Positions 34,922-42,102 of a DNA stretch of 64,000 bases are shown here, one piece after another. The notes beneath the pieces were generated by a model, which saw only the letters and a list, made by a program, of their open reading frames with translations, was not told where the DNA came from and made no database searches. The stretch's first letter is position 1. The number at the start of each line of letters is the position of its first letter. The position numbers and the translations under genes were made by a program. Origin of the DNA: Bryobacterales bacterium (lineage in GTDB: Bacteria; Acidobacteriota; Terriglobia; Bryobacterales; Bryobacteraceae); contig JAHCHD010000004.1 of assembly GCA_026129915.1 (NCBI GenBank), positions 1-64,000 on the forward strand, written 5' to 3'.

Positions 34922-35638
34922 CTAAAGCAGGACGCCCGTCCTCTTCCACCGGGCGATGCGGCTCATGTGGTACTGAAAATAGTAAACAGCGAAGAAGAAA
35001 GTCATGATCGGCCCAAGATGCAGCCCGATATTCTCAACACGCTGAAAGTACTCATTCATCGACCTGCGCATGGAGAACACGCCCACCAGGTAGAGCACCA
35101 AAGAGCCCAGGCTCATCACCATCACAAGAGCGAACAGCGCAATGGTAAAGGCATCCGCGGAATCGCCGGTGGTGAAAGACATCGCAAAGTTAGGAATAAT
35201 CGCCGCATAACCGATTGCGACATAAGCGACCAACACCCAGATGGCGTTGCTGCGAGGATCCAACTTGCGCACCCACCAAGCCTGCACTAACAGCCACACA
35301 TACCCCGCCATTCCGCAGGTTAGGAGAGTAAGCACCAACAGCAGTGCCCAGTGGAAATCGATCGGAAGCGGAGCGCCATTTGCCATCACGGGAACCTGGT
35401 ATGCAGGCAAATACGCACCCTGTGGCAGAGCTTGCGGGACTGCCGGCGCAGGGGCTGGTAATGTGGCGGCAGGCCACGCATCACTTCCCAGCACCAGACG
35501 GGCAGGTTGCCACACGGTGTCCGTTTCCGGCCTCACCTCGTCGCTGGGCGCAGCGTTGCCGGTAAACGCGAAGCGCCGCAGGTCAGCAAGAGTATAGGGG
35601 CCATACTCTTCGTTCCCGCGGCGCAGAAAGTAATTCAT
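34922..35638 (-). CDS. GYF_2 (DUF4339) domain membrane protein, second copy
   Basis: 238 residues from the ATG at 35638 (MNYFLRRGNEEYGPYT); the open frame continues to 35677 but the domain begins here. An N-terminal GYF_2 domain (EEYGPYTLADLRRFAFTGN, VRPETDTVWQPA) is followed by a Pro/Ala linker and about four transmembrane helices. The tail FFFAVYYFQYHMSRIARWKRTGVLL matches the end of the preceding gene product, so the two are paralogs from a tandem duplication. GYF domains usually bind Pro-rich peptides. Part of the ubiquitin-like operon. Confidence 0.82.
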   Translation of the reverse strand: MNYFLRRGNEEYGPYTLADLRRFAFTGNAAPSDEVRPETDTVWQPARLVLGSDAWPAATLPAPAPAVPQALPQGAYLPAYQVPVMANGAPLPIDFHWALLLVLTLLTCGMAGYVWLLVQAWWVRKLDPRSNAIWVLVAYVAIGYAAIIPNFAMSFTTGDSADAFTIALFALVMVMSLGSLVLYLVGVFSMRRSMNEYFQRVENIGLHLGPIMTFFFAVYYFQYHMSRIARWKRTGVLL

Positions 35639-35677
35639 ATTGAGAGGGATGGTCGCTAGAGGCCGTCCACACTCCAA

Positions 35678-36565
35678 CTATTGGGGCAGAGTACCCGTTG
35701 TCTTCCACGTCGTGATGCGGTTGAAATGGTACTGCATATAGAAAATCGCGAAGAAGATCATCAGAATCGGATTGAGTTTCAGATTGATGGGCTCCACCGC
35801 GTTGAAGTAACCTTCCAGCGATTTCTTGAGATCGAGAATCCCCGTGATGAAGAAGAACAAATATCCTCCAAATCCGGCCAGAGAAATCAATCCGGAAAGC
35901 ATCGCTCCAATCGCGGAGTCGCTGAGGAGAATCGCCAGAGGAATTGAGATCACGTAGCTCGCAATCAGGATCCCAAAGCCGGTGAGGATTTTTGGCAGGG
36001 TCCTGTTCTGTGGATCCAGCTTCTTCACCCACAAGATTTGCATGATGAACCAAACCAGGCCAAAAATTCCGCACACCATGCTGATCACAAGCACCACCAC
36101 CCAGTTCATGCCCGGTGGCAGCGGCGCGCCGTTCTTCATCGCACCCGCGGGGGCACTGGATGCACCGGCGTTTCCGGCAACTGCACCAAAGCCACCTCCC
36201 ATGGCAGCCATGCCAGCATCTGGCGCGGCGCCATAGCTGGGGGCGGGGGCTCCCCAGGCTGGTTCGGGAGATCCATAGTCGGGGGCCTGCTGCGGCATCG
36301 GTGCTGGATCAAAGAAAGGATCCGCCATCGGCTGGGGTGTCGGAGCGGGGCTATAGCTCGGCTGCGGGGCGGGAGTGGGCGCCGCCGGGCCGCCCGCAGC
36401 TTGCCCCTTCTTGGACAAGATATCCTTTACGGTAAGCCAGCGATCGCTGCCCTCCGCCCTCACCATGTCCGATTCCACGATATTGCCGGACGTCAAGTAC
36501 TGCTGAATGTCGTTCCCGGAATAGGGTCCGAACTCCTGGTCGCCCCGCTTGATCATGTACATCAT
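35678..36565 (-). CDS. GYF_2 (DUF4339) domain membrane protein, first copy
   Basis: 295 residues. The N-terminal GYF_2 domain (YMIKRGDQEFGPYSGNDI, VRAEGSDRWLTVKDIL) precedes a long Pro/Ala/Gly-rich linker over about 55-145, then about four transmembrane helices, ending FYMQYHFNRITTWKTTG. The Pro-rich linker could itself be a ligand for a GYF domain, either its own or its paralog's, giving self-assembly at the membrane (inference). It lies 52 bases after the RING/TM2 gene, with GGGGGA before the start, and 39 bases before its paralog. Confidence 0.82.
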   Translation of the reverse strand: MMYMIKRGDQEFGPYSGNDIQQYLTSGNIVESDMVRAEGSDRWLTVKDILSKKGQAAGGPAAPTPAPQPSYSPAPTPQPMADPFFDPAPMPQQAPDYGSPEPAWGAPAPSYGAAPDAGMAAMGGGFGAVAGNAGASSAPAGAMKNGAPLPPGMNWVVVLVISMVCGIFGLVWFIMQILWVKKLDPQNRTLPKILTGFGILIASYVISIPLAILLSDSAIGAMLSGLISLAGFGGYLFFFITGILDLKKSLEGYFNAVEPINLKLNPILMIFFAIFYMQYHFNRITTWKTTGTLPQ

Positions 36566-36617
36566 TGCCGCTGTTCCCCCTTACCTTATTGAGAGCCGTC
36601 TGTCTCCTGTGTCGGCG

Positions 36618-37226
36618 CTATCCCATCGGGAAGCCATCTCCGTCGTAGTCCACGGTTGCCGCTTCCACCAGCGCCCAGATCCACACAACCGGGGCAAGTA
36701 CGAAACAGCTCAGCAGACTCATACAGAGTTGAATAATACCAGCACTCGTTCGATTTGCATATAGGTTGTGGGCGCCAACGAACCCACAACACACCGCCAG
36801 CCAAACATAGCTCTTCCTGTCCAGGGCGGGCTGTGGCTGCAACTCTGGATGCGTAAAGTGAACCGAGGCGGGATCAATAACCAGGGGCGCAAAAGTACTA
36901 ATTGGCAGCGGGACACCGCTCCCCGGAGCTGGGGGAGGCGGCGGTACACCCGTCGTATCCGAATCCGTGAGACCACTGCCCTGCTGCCATCCTGGCGCTG
37001 GATGCTGAGTGACTGGCGTAGCGGATGGCCCGAATCGCAGGTCATCGGCACTCACCTGTACCATTGCCTCTTCTACCGGCGCCGCGTCGCAGCCAAAAAC
37101 GGTGCAGCCACCGTTCTCTTCCCAACAATCGCGATGGTGGGGGGTCGCGCAGACCGGGCAGACTGTTACTTGCTCGTGCGTCTCATCGATGGGTGCACGG
37201 CAATAGGGGCATACCGGGAGGCTCAT
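36618..37226 (-). CDS. RING-finger/TM2 membrane protein, candidate E3-like factor
   Basis: 202 residues from the ATG at 37226. The N-terminus has a binuclear treble-clef: Cys6-x2-Cys9, Cys23-x2-Cys26, His30-His31, Cys34 (HHRDCW), then Cys41 and Cys46 (GGCTVFGC). This matches prokaryotic RING-type fingers reported next to E1/E2 genes. A Pro-rich linker follows (PPPPPAPGSG), then a C-terminal TM2 domain (YVWLAVCCGFVGAHNLYANR and YDGDGFP) with two membrane helices. It could act as an E3 that presents the loaded E2 to membrane substrates; activity is unproven. The start overlaps the FHA gene stop by 4 bases (ATGA). Confidence 0.83.
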   Translation of the reverse strand: MSLPVCPYCRAPIDETHEQVTVCPVCATPHHRDCWEENGGCTVFGCDAAPVEEAMVQVSADDLRFGPSATPVTQHPAPGWQQGSGLTDSDTTGVPPPPPAPGSGVPLPISTFAPLVIDPASVHFTHPELQPQPALDRKSYVWLAVCCGFVGAHNLYANRTSAGIIQLCMSLLSCFVLAPVVWIWALVEAATVDYDGDGFPMG

Positions 37227-38305
37227 CGCGGATGGCGTTCCTGGTAAAGAAACGTGTAGCGGCCAATTTGCAGCTGGTCGCGATGTCGCAACAATCGCGG
37301 TCGCGTGGGGCTTGTGCCCATGTACACTGGCCCGCGTGGGATAAGCCACAGCCCAGGCCCGCGCCGCTCAAGCGAGGCATGCACGTCCTGGATGGAAGGA
37401 TCCTTAAAGAGATATATATCGCAAACCTGGCTGCGCCCAATGGTGGAAACCGGTTTGTAGAGAATGAATTGCTTGCCTGCAAGAGGCCCGGAGGACACAT
37501 ATAGCCAGCGTTCCTTCAAGGCGCTTTCCACCAGGCCCATGGCCATGCCTGTGCACAGGCCGAACACCGCGAAGCCCACAGCGCGACTCAGGTCGCCACT
37601 GTCGAGCTGGTTGGCGATTGGGTCAAACAGTATTCCCCCGATTCCCGCGCCCAGCATACCGCCCAGCACGCCATACAGAAGCTTGCGCGCGCTCAGCCCG
37701 GCGACACCGTAAACCAGGCCCGCACTCACCCCAAACAGTGCCCAGGCAAGTGACCGGCTGGCCCACCAGGACGGCATCTCCGGGCTGATCTCCCCGCCCA
37801 TTGAGGCAATCCCAAGTAGCAAGTTATACAGGATGGAGGCCACAAAGCTGAACACGAAGCCGAGAGGAATTCCCAACGCAAAGGCCAGGCTCCCGCGGAT
37901 GAGAGCCCTGCGCCACGATCGCTCCACGACGCTTTCGGCGATCGCGCAGCCCAAACAACAAAACGCCACCACCGAAGGAATCATCAACGAGCCCAGCCAT
38001 CCCCAGGAACCTTTTTCCGGGCCGTCCACATACACCGGCTCAATCAACGCCCAGCCAACCAGCGCACCCACGAAGCCTGCAAGCCCCAGGTAGAACCAGC
38101 TCTTCAGCAGGATGCTGCCACGTGGAATAGGTCCCGCTTGCTCTGGTACAGCCGCATCGCGAATGTTTCCATAGCGCTTCCCGGAACCTTCGGCACCAGC
38201 CCGGTCAGCGGGTTGCTCCACGGCATTCCGGGTATCGTTGGCCGCTTCCTCCAAACGCGCCAAGTCAGCGTTCGTAATCCGTAATGGCTCCGGCTGCTCA
38301 CTCAT
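37223..38305 (-). CDS. Multi-pass membrane protein with C-terminal FHA domain
   Basis: 360 residues from the ATG at 38305, with GAAGGTGG upstream. About 65 polar residues are followed by six or so hydrophobic segments between 70 and 260, and then a forkhead-associated domain near 275-355: VSTIGRSQVCDIYLFKDPSIQDVHASL has the GR, S and H positions that bind phosphothreonine. FHA domains read Thr phosphorylation, so this may link the pathway to a Ser/Thr kinase, but no kinase gene is in the window. The gene overlaps the JAMM gene at its start and the RING gene at its end. Confidence 0.85.
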   Translation of the reverse strand: MSEQPEPLRITNADLARLEEAANDTRNAVEQPADRAGAEGSGKRYGNIRDAAVPEQAGPIPRGSILLKSWFYLGLAGFVGALVGWALIEPVYVDGPEKGSWGWLGSLMIPSVVAFCCLGCAIAESVVERSWRRALIRGSLAFALGIPLGFVFSFVASILYNLLLGIASMGGEISPEMPSWWASRSLAWALFGVSAGLVYGVAGLSARKLLYGVLGGMLGAGIGGILFDPIANQLDSGDLSRAVGFAVFGLCTGMAMGLVESALKERWLYVSSGPLAGKQFILYKPVSTIGRSQVCDIYLFKDPSIQDVHASLERRGPGLWLIPRGPVYMGTSPTRPRLLRHRDQLQIGRYTFLYQERHPR

Positions 38306-39233
38306 GGCCACCTTCTCTCTGGGAGCCCTCTGCCGTAGCTTCCTTCTGAGCCGCGGCGCCTCCAGTCTCCGCGCCCGATTGCAGCCCGCGCTCGCGCATT
38401 TCCCGCTGCAGTTGCAGCGCCCGTTCTACAGCCACGCGCGTCTCCGCCTCGCTCAGCAGCCGTCCGTCGGGAAATGAGTACATCACCAAGGTCCGTGGTA
38501 GCAGCATCAGTCCGGCGGCTACACCCGCTACGAATACGAGGGCCATACTGAACAACAACACCAGCCTTTTCCTCAGGCGAGAACGGTTTGACCGGTGAGC
38601 AGTTACCTCCGGTTTATCCTCCTGGCCCGCGTCCTCGGGGGCAACCGTATGCTCAGGCTCATCCTGCAATAGGGCCTCCGTCGCGTGCTTGGTATCAATC
38701 ACGCGTATGGCGCTAAGCCGGCGCAATTCACCGTCCACCCAACCGAAACAGCCCTCTTCCTCCGAATGGGGGTCAAAGACCCAAGCAACCTGGAAGGCCG
38801 CCGAGAAGAAGTTCTCGTGGATGAAGGCGTCATGCCGCGAAAGAAATATTCCAAAGCCAGGGTGGGAGTGATACCAACCCACGATCCGTTTGTCGGGGTA
38901 CTCGCGGTCTTTCACTGAATAAATGTGCTCCCAGGTATCCTGAGTGAATGTAACGTGGGCTCCTCCCTGCGCTGCGTTCTCCCCCGCGATCGCAGCCTCA
39001 ACCAGAGTACCCTCCGGTCGCTCTTCCCCAATCAGAACTCCGCACACCTCGGCGTCCATGCTCGCCCTGGCGTGGCGGTGGATCGCCTGCACCACCGATG
39101 CCGACACCGTCACCTGGCAACTTGCCTGCATCGCCTCCGGGGGCAGGGCGTCAAAGCGCTCCGGATCCGGTAGCTGGGGTGGCGGTGTTTCATGGATCTG
39201 CCTCTTTGGGGACGATTCCGTCTTCCTCTTCAC
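38298..39233 (-). CDS. JAMM/JAB metalloprotease with C-terminal membrane helix, deubiquitinase-like
   Basis: 311 residues from a GTG at 39233, with AAGGAGG upstream. The JAMM zinc site is complete: Glu62 (DAEVCGVLIG), then His122, His124, Ser132 and Asp135 in HSHPGFGIFLSRHD, spaced exactly as HxH-x7-S-x2-D. This predicts an active isopeptidase that could process or remove the ubiquitin-like protein. A transmembrane helix at about 223-246 (LVLLFSMALVFVAGVAAGLML) follows and a charged, helical tail ends it. GTGA couples its start to the E1 C-terminal frame; the FHA gene overlaps its stop. Confidence 0.9.
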   Translation of the reverse strand: MKRKTESSPKRQIHETPPPQLPDPERFDALPPEAMQASCQVTVSASVVQAIHRHARASMDAEVCGVLIGEERPEGTLVEAAIAGENAAQGGAHVTFTQDTWEHIYSVKDREYPDKRIVGWYHSHPGFGIFLSRHDAFIHENFFSAAFQVAWVFDPHSEEEGCFGWVDGELRRLSAIRVIDTKHATEALLQDEPEHTVAPEDAGQEDKPEVTAHRSNRSRLRKRLVLLFSMALVFVAGVAAGLMLLPRTLVMYSFPDGRLLSEAETRVAVERALQLQREMRERGLQSGAETGGAAAQKEATAEGSQREGGHE

Positions 39234-39769
39234 AGGGCCTCCTTCGACAGATCTCCCAGCACCGTGCCCGCATCGCCCGCCATCAGGTAAGCGATCTCCC
39301 GTTCACCTGCCCGCGCGACGACCACATCGAACAATGGAAGGCCCAATTCATCCAGGCGCCGGCCGCCCAACTCGGCATCCCCATGGTAGCCATGGCACAG
39401 CACTACCTCTCGCATCGTCCCATCGGCGGGGTCCTTGCCGTCTTCCATGGACAGTCGTCCAAGAGGGAGGAAGCATTCCTGCGCTACACCGGTTGCCGGG
39501 TTCACCAGCTTCCAAACCACGTCGCGGCTAAACTCCAGCACCGCATGATCCGCATGCAGATCAGCGCATGCTCTGGCCCGCAATTCCTCCAGGGTTATCT
39601 CGCTGGAGCGCTCCGCCAGGCGTACAACCTGGCCGAACGTGTAGTGGCTCAGACAATCCGGGTCCGGCGTGTATTCGGTCACGTAGCTGCTGTGGTGCAG
39701 TCCTTCAAACACAAATCCCTTGCTGCTCAGGCTCGGCAGGCCGTGCAGCAACTTCAGCGCTTCCTGCAC
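39230..39769 (-). CDS. C-terminal half of the E1-like enzyme (separate frame)
   Basis: 179 codons from a GTG at 39769; the frame is open upstream to a TGA near 39786. QEALKLLHG is the helix that in E1 enzymes follows the TTPTTSSxIAG block, and FVFEG with PDCLSHYTF continues that domain. The last 100 residues (ITLEELRARACADL, LDELGLPLFDVVVARAGEREIAYLMAG) have the shape of the ubiquitin-fold domain that binds E2. This is therefore the second half of the gene at 39754-40434, in another frame. Its end contains the ribosome site for the JAMM gene, so this reading frame is probably translated. Confidence 0.75.
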   Translation of the reverse strand: MQEALKLLHGLPSLSSKGFVFEGLHHSSYVTEYTPDPDCLSHYTFGQVVRLAERSSEITLEELRARACADLHADHAVLEFSRDVVWKLVNPATGVAQECFLPLGRLSMEDGKDPADGTMREVVLCHGYHGDAELGGRRLDELGLPLFDVVVARAGEREIAYLMAGDAGTVLGDLSKEAL

Positions 39770-40434
39770 CTGCGCAGCAAGCGATCACCGCGGAACTGGT
39801 GGGGGGTGGTGGCCACCTTGCCTGCTTCCTCGTCGGCGGAGGTCAGCAGGTTGCACGACATCCGTCGGTTCAAAATCGCCCAATCCACCTCGCCCAGCGT
39901 GCATTCATAGCAAGCCGGCTTGCCAGCTTCAAACACTCTGGCCACGCCGTTGAGGCCCTCGATGGCGCCATCGATCCACGGCTTGCCCAGCTTCCAGGCA
40001 GCGCGGTTCAGGAAGAGTCGAGCCTCGCGATTGTCGAGCCCTCCTATAATCACATCCGCCCAATCAAACACTCCCAAGCCAATATCCTGCAGCACATTGG
40101 CATGCATCCCCTGAATGCGGCAATTCGGGTAGAGGGCACGCACGGCACGCGCGGCCACGTTCGCTTTGGCCTGGCCTACATCCTCCTGCCGGAATAGTAC
40201 CCCTCGGCTGAGGTTCGAGGCCTCGATGCAATCGAGGTCCACCACCAGAACGTCGCGAAAGCCCAGCAGGGCGAGGTTCTTGAGAATCTCGTTGCCCAAG
40301 GCGCCCGCGCCTACTACAAGCACGCGTGCCGCCTCAATCACGTCTTGCCGCCACCACGGCAACAAGCGCAGGCGGCTGAAGCGATCGTCCTGAAGCTCCG
40401 CCGTATCCACTCGCACTGTTGGCTGTGCGCTCAT
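39754..40434 (-). CDS. E1-like (UBA3/ThiF family) activating enzyme, N-terminal part; reading frame broken
   Basis: 226 codons in this frame. VLVVGAGALGNEIL (residues 39-52) is the ATP-binding loop; DLDCIEASNLSR gives the Asp and Arg that hold ATP; DNREARLFLN is also conserved. CYEC (175-178) looks like the first half of the zinc site and Cys194 in RRMSC sits where UBA3 has its catalytic Cys. The enzyme should adenylate the C-terminal Gly of the neighbouring ubiquitin-like protein and pass it to Cys. After Pro211 the frame diverges from the family: expected residues continue in the other two frames and resume in the ORF at 39230-39769. AGAGGAG precedes the ATG. Confidence 0.85.
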   Translation of the reverse strand: MSAQPTVRVDTAELQDDRFSRLRLLPWWRQDVIEAARVLVVGAGALGNEILKNLALLGFRDVLVVDLDCIEASNLSRGVLFRQEDVGQAKANVAARAVRALYPNCRIQGMHANVLQDIGLGVFDWADVIIGGLDNREARLFLNRAAWKLGKPWIDGAIEGLNGVARVFEAGKPACYECTLGEVDWAILNRRMSCNLLTSADEEAGKVATTPHQFRGDRLLRRCRKR

Positions 40435-40454
40435 GTCCCGGGAACCGGTCTCCT

Positions 40455-40724
40455 CTATCCCGCCGTGATCTCCGGCTGCATCCGCAGGATGTCGCCTTCG
40501 TTCACCCCAGCCTCGGCCAGCGTTTGGGTGTCGAGCAACTGGCGGCCCGTGTTCTTGTGATGGAACTTGTAGCTGAGTGGCGCACCGTCGGGTCCGCTGC
40601 GCGGCAATTGCAGTTTCTCAATCAGCACGGCGATGATTTTGCCGGCCGGGGCATCGTCCGGCAACTCCACCGGCACTCTCTTGTTCTCTGTGGAGTCGAA
40701 GACAGTAACGTTAATGGCGGGCAT
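40455..40724 (-). CDS. YukD/EsaB-type ubiquitin-like protein
   Basis: 89 residues with a beta-grasp pattern: INVTVFDSTENKRVPVELP (two strands), APAGKIIAVLIEKLQL (helix), SYKFHHKNTGRQLLDTQTL and GVNEGDILRMQPE (later strands). The C-terminus is TAG, a single terminal Gly without the double Gly of ubiquitin and without a tail to remove. YukD-like proteins occur in type VII secretion loci and in bacterial E1/E2 operons. Its place between the protease and the E1 gene, 14 and 20 bases away, suggests it is the modifier of this pathway. AGAGGACG precedes the ATG. Confidence 0.82.
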   Translation of the reverse strand: MPAINVTVFDSTENKRVPVELPDDAPAGKIIAVLIEKLQLPRSGPDGAPLSYKFHHKNTGRQLLDTQTLAEAGVNEGDILRMQPEITAG

Positions 40725-40738
40725 GAGTCGTCCTCTGG

Positions 40739-41875
40739 CTAGCGAAGGTCAGCATTCGCGGGCGTTGGCCCATCCATGGCGTGTGGCGCTGAATGCTGCA
40801 CGAGGTTATTGTCCCAGAAGCGCTCGAGTATTCTTTCTCCATCGCCCTGAAAGTTCCAACCGCTCCGGTTGAGCAGCGCATCCGCGCGGACAGCGAAGTT
40901 CAGATTCTCGGCATTCGGGTTGAAGCGCCGGTCCACCTTGAAGCTCACCACCGCCAGCAGACGGCCAAGCTCGTCGTATACCGGTCCGCCACTGTTTCCC
41001 GGGCTCACCGGCGCAGAAATCTGCAGTAGATTCTGCTCGTGGGTGCGCATCACGATGCCAGTGGAGAGCGAAAAGAACAGCCGCTGCGGGTGCCCTATCA
41101 CAAACACGTTCTGGCCCGTCTCAGAGTGAGCGAAATCAGCGACAGGCTGGCGGAATGTAGGGCCTTCACCGGCACGAGGCGTCCACACGATTGCCAGGTC
41201 GAGTTCCTGATGGCGGGCAATCACCTCTCCGCGGCTGCTGCCACCGTCTTTGCGGAAGAGGAGCACCGAATCTGCCGCGCGCCGCGGCATTAGCAGGCTT
41301 TCGGCATCCACCACGTGCCGGTTGGTAGCAATCAGGAATCCGTCGCGGTCTGCGGCCAGCAACACGCCCGCACCCACGGCACCGGACTCCTCATAGGTCT
41401 TCGGGGGACGCTGGCTGGCAAATTCGGGGCTGATCACAAACACCAAGCCCTCAGTCTCCCTGGCAAGGCGCGACGCGCTTAGCACGCTTGAAGCCGGCAG
41501 CAGAGGGTAGCCGCCCCGGTATTCCATTACAGGCATGGGCGGGGCTTGCCACGTGGGCCGGGGCCCGACAAAATATGCCATGCTAAACAATAGTGTCGTC
41601 AGCAGACCGCTAGCTATCAGTAGAGAATTCGTCCAATGCGCCCACGCAAGTTGGACTCGTGGCAGCTTCGACCGCACCACAATCCGAGCAGCCACTGCCA
41701 CCAGACAGAGCAGGGGAAGCGCCAAGACCAAGGGAACGGTTGCAAGGCGAACCGCGATTGGAATTACCGGTGGTCTGCGTTGGCTTGGAGACGCAAGCGC
41801 ACTACTCTGCGTCTCACTGCCTGCAGGCAGTTCGGCGTCCTGAAGGTCAGCAGCGGTTACCGAAATTTTGTCCAT
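40739..41875 (-). CDS. Membrane-anchored trypsin/HtrA-like serine protease
   Basis: 378 residues. A Ser/Gln-rich N-terminus (about 40) is followed by two transmembrane helices (42-65 and 82-103), placing the protease domain on one side of the membrane. The chymotrypsin-type triad is His187 (TNRHVVD), Asp226 (ELDLAIV) and Ser295 (SPGNSGGPV). No PDZ domain is present. It is the first gene of the operon; the gap upstream is the divergent promoter region shared with the SDR gene at 42103. It may cleave conjugated proteins or mature a component, but that is inference. Confidence 0.85.
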   Translation of the reverse strand: MDKISVTAADLQDAELPAGSETQSSALASPSQRRPPVIPIAVRLATVPLVLALPLLCLVAVAARIVVRSKLPRVQLAWAHWTNSLLIASGLLTTLLFSMAYFVGPRPTWQAPPMPVMEYRGGYPLLPASSVLSASRLARETEGLVFVISPEFASQRPPKTYEESGAVGAGVLLAADRDGFLIATNRHVVDAESLLMPRRAADSVLLFRKDGGSSRGEVIARHQELDLAIVWTPRAGEGPTFRQPVADFAHSETGQNVFVIGHPQRLFFSLSTGIVMRTHEQNLLQISAPVSPGNSGGPVYDELGRLLAVVSFKVDRRFNPNAENLNFAVRADALLNRSGWNFQGDGERILERFWDNNLVQHSAPHAMDGPTPANADLR

Positions 41876-42102
41876 GGGTGAACCCGCGCAGGCAACAACA
41901 TTCAGTGTAGAGGAATCGTACCCGTAGTATCAGTGGCGAAAGGGTTGCACTCGAAGGAAATGATAAATCGGCAGCATACCGCAGGTGGCACGCTGGGCAG
42001 GACAGTTGGTATCCACCACAGGCCAATCTCGCCTGAATGCGACTCTGCCGGAACTTCGCTCTCGAACGCAGTTTCTCCGCGGAAAGCTGGGGGAAACCCA
42101 CG

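Noticed and set aside
39754-39830. Programmed ribosomal frameshift in the E1 gene
   Set aside because: Two shifts in close succession would be needed and no slippery heptamer or stimulatory hairpin is obvious; sequence errors or true mutations are simpler.
32626-41875. A type VII secretion locus, suggested by the YukD-like and FHA proteins
   Set aside because: No FtsK/EssC-type ATPase or WXG100 protein is present, while E1, E2, JAMM and RING genes are.
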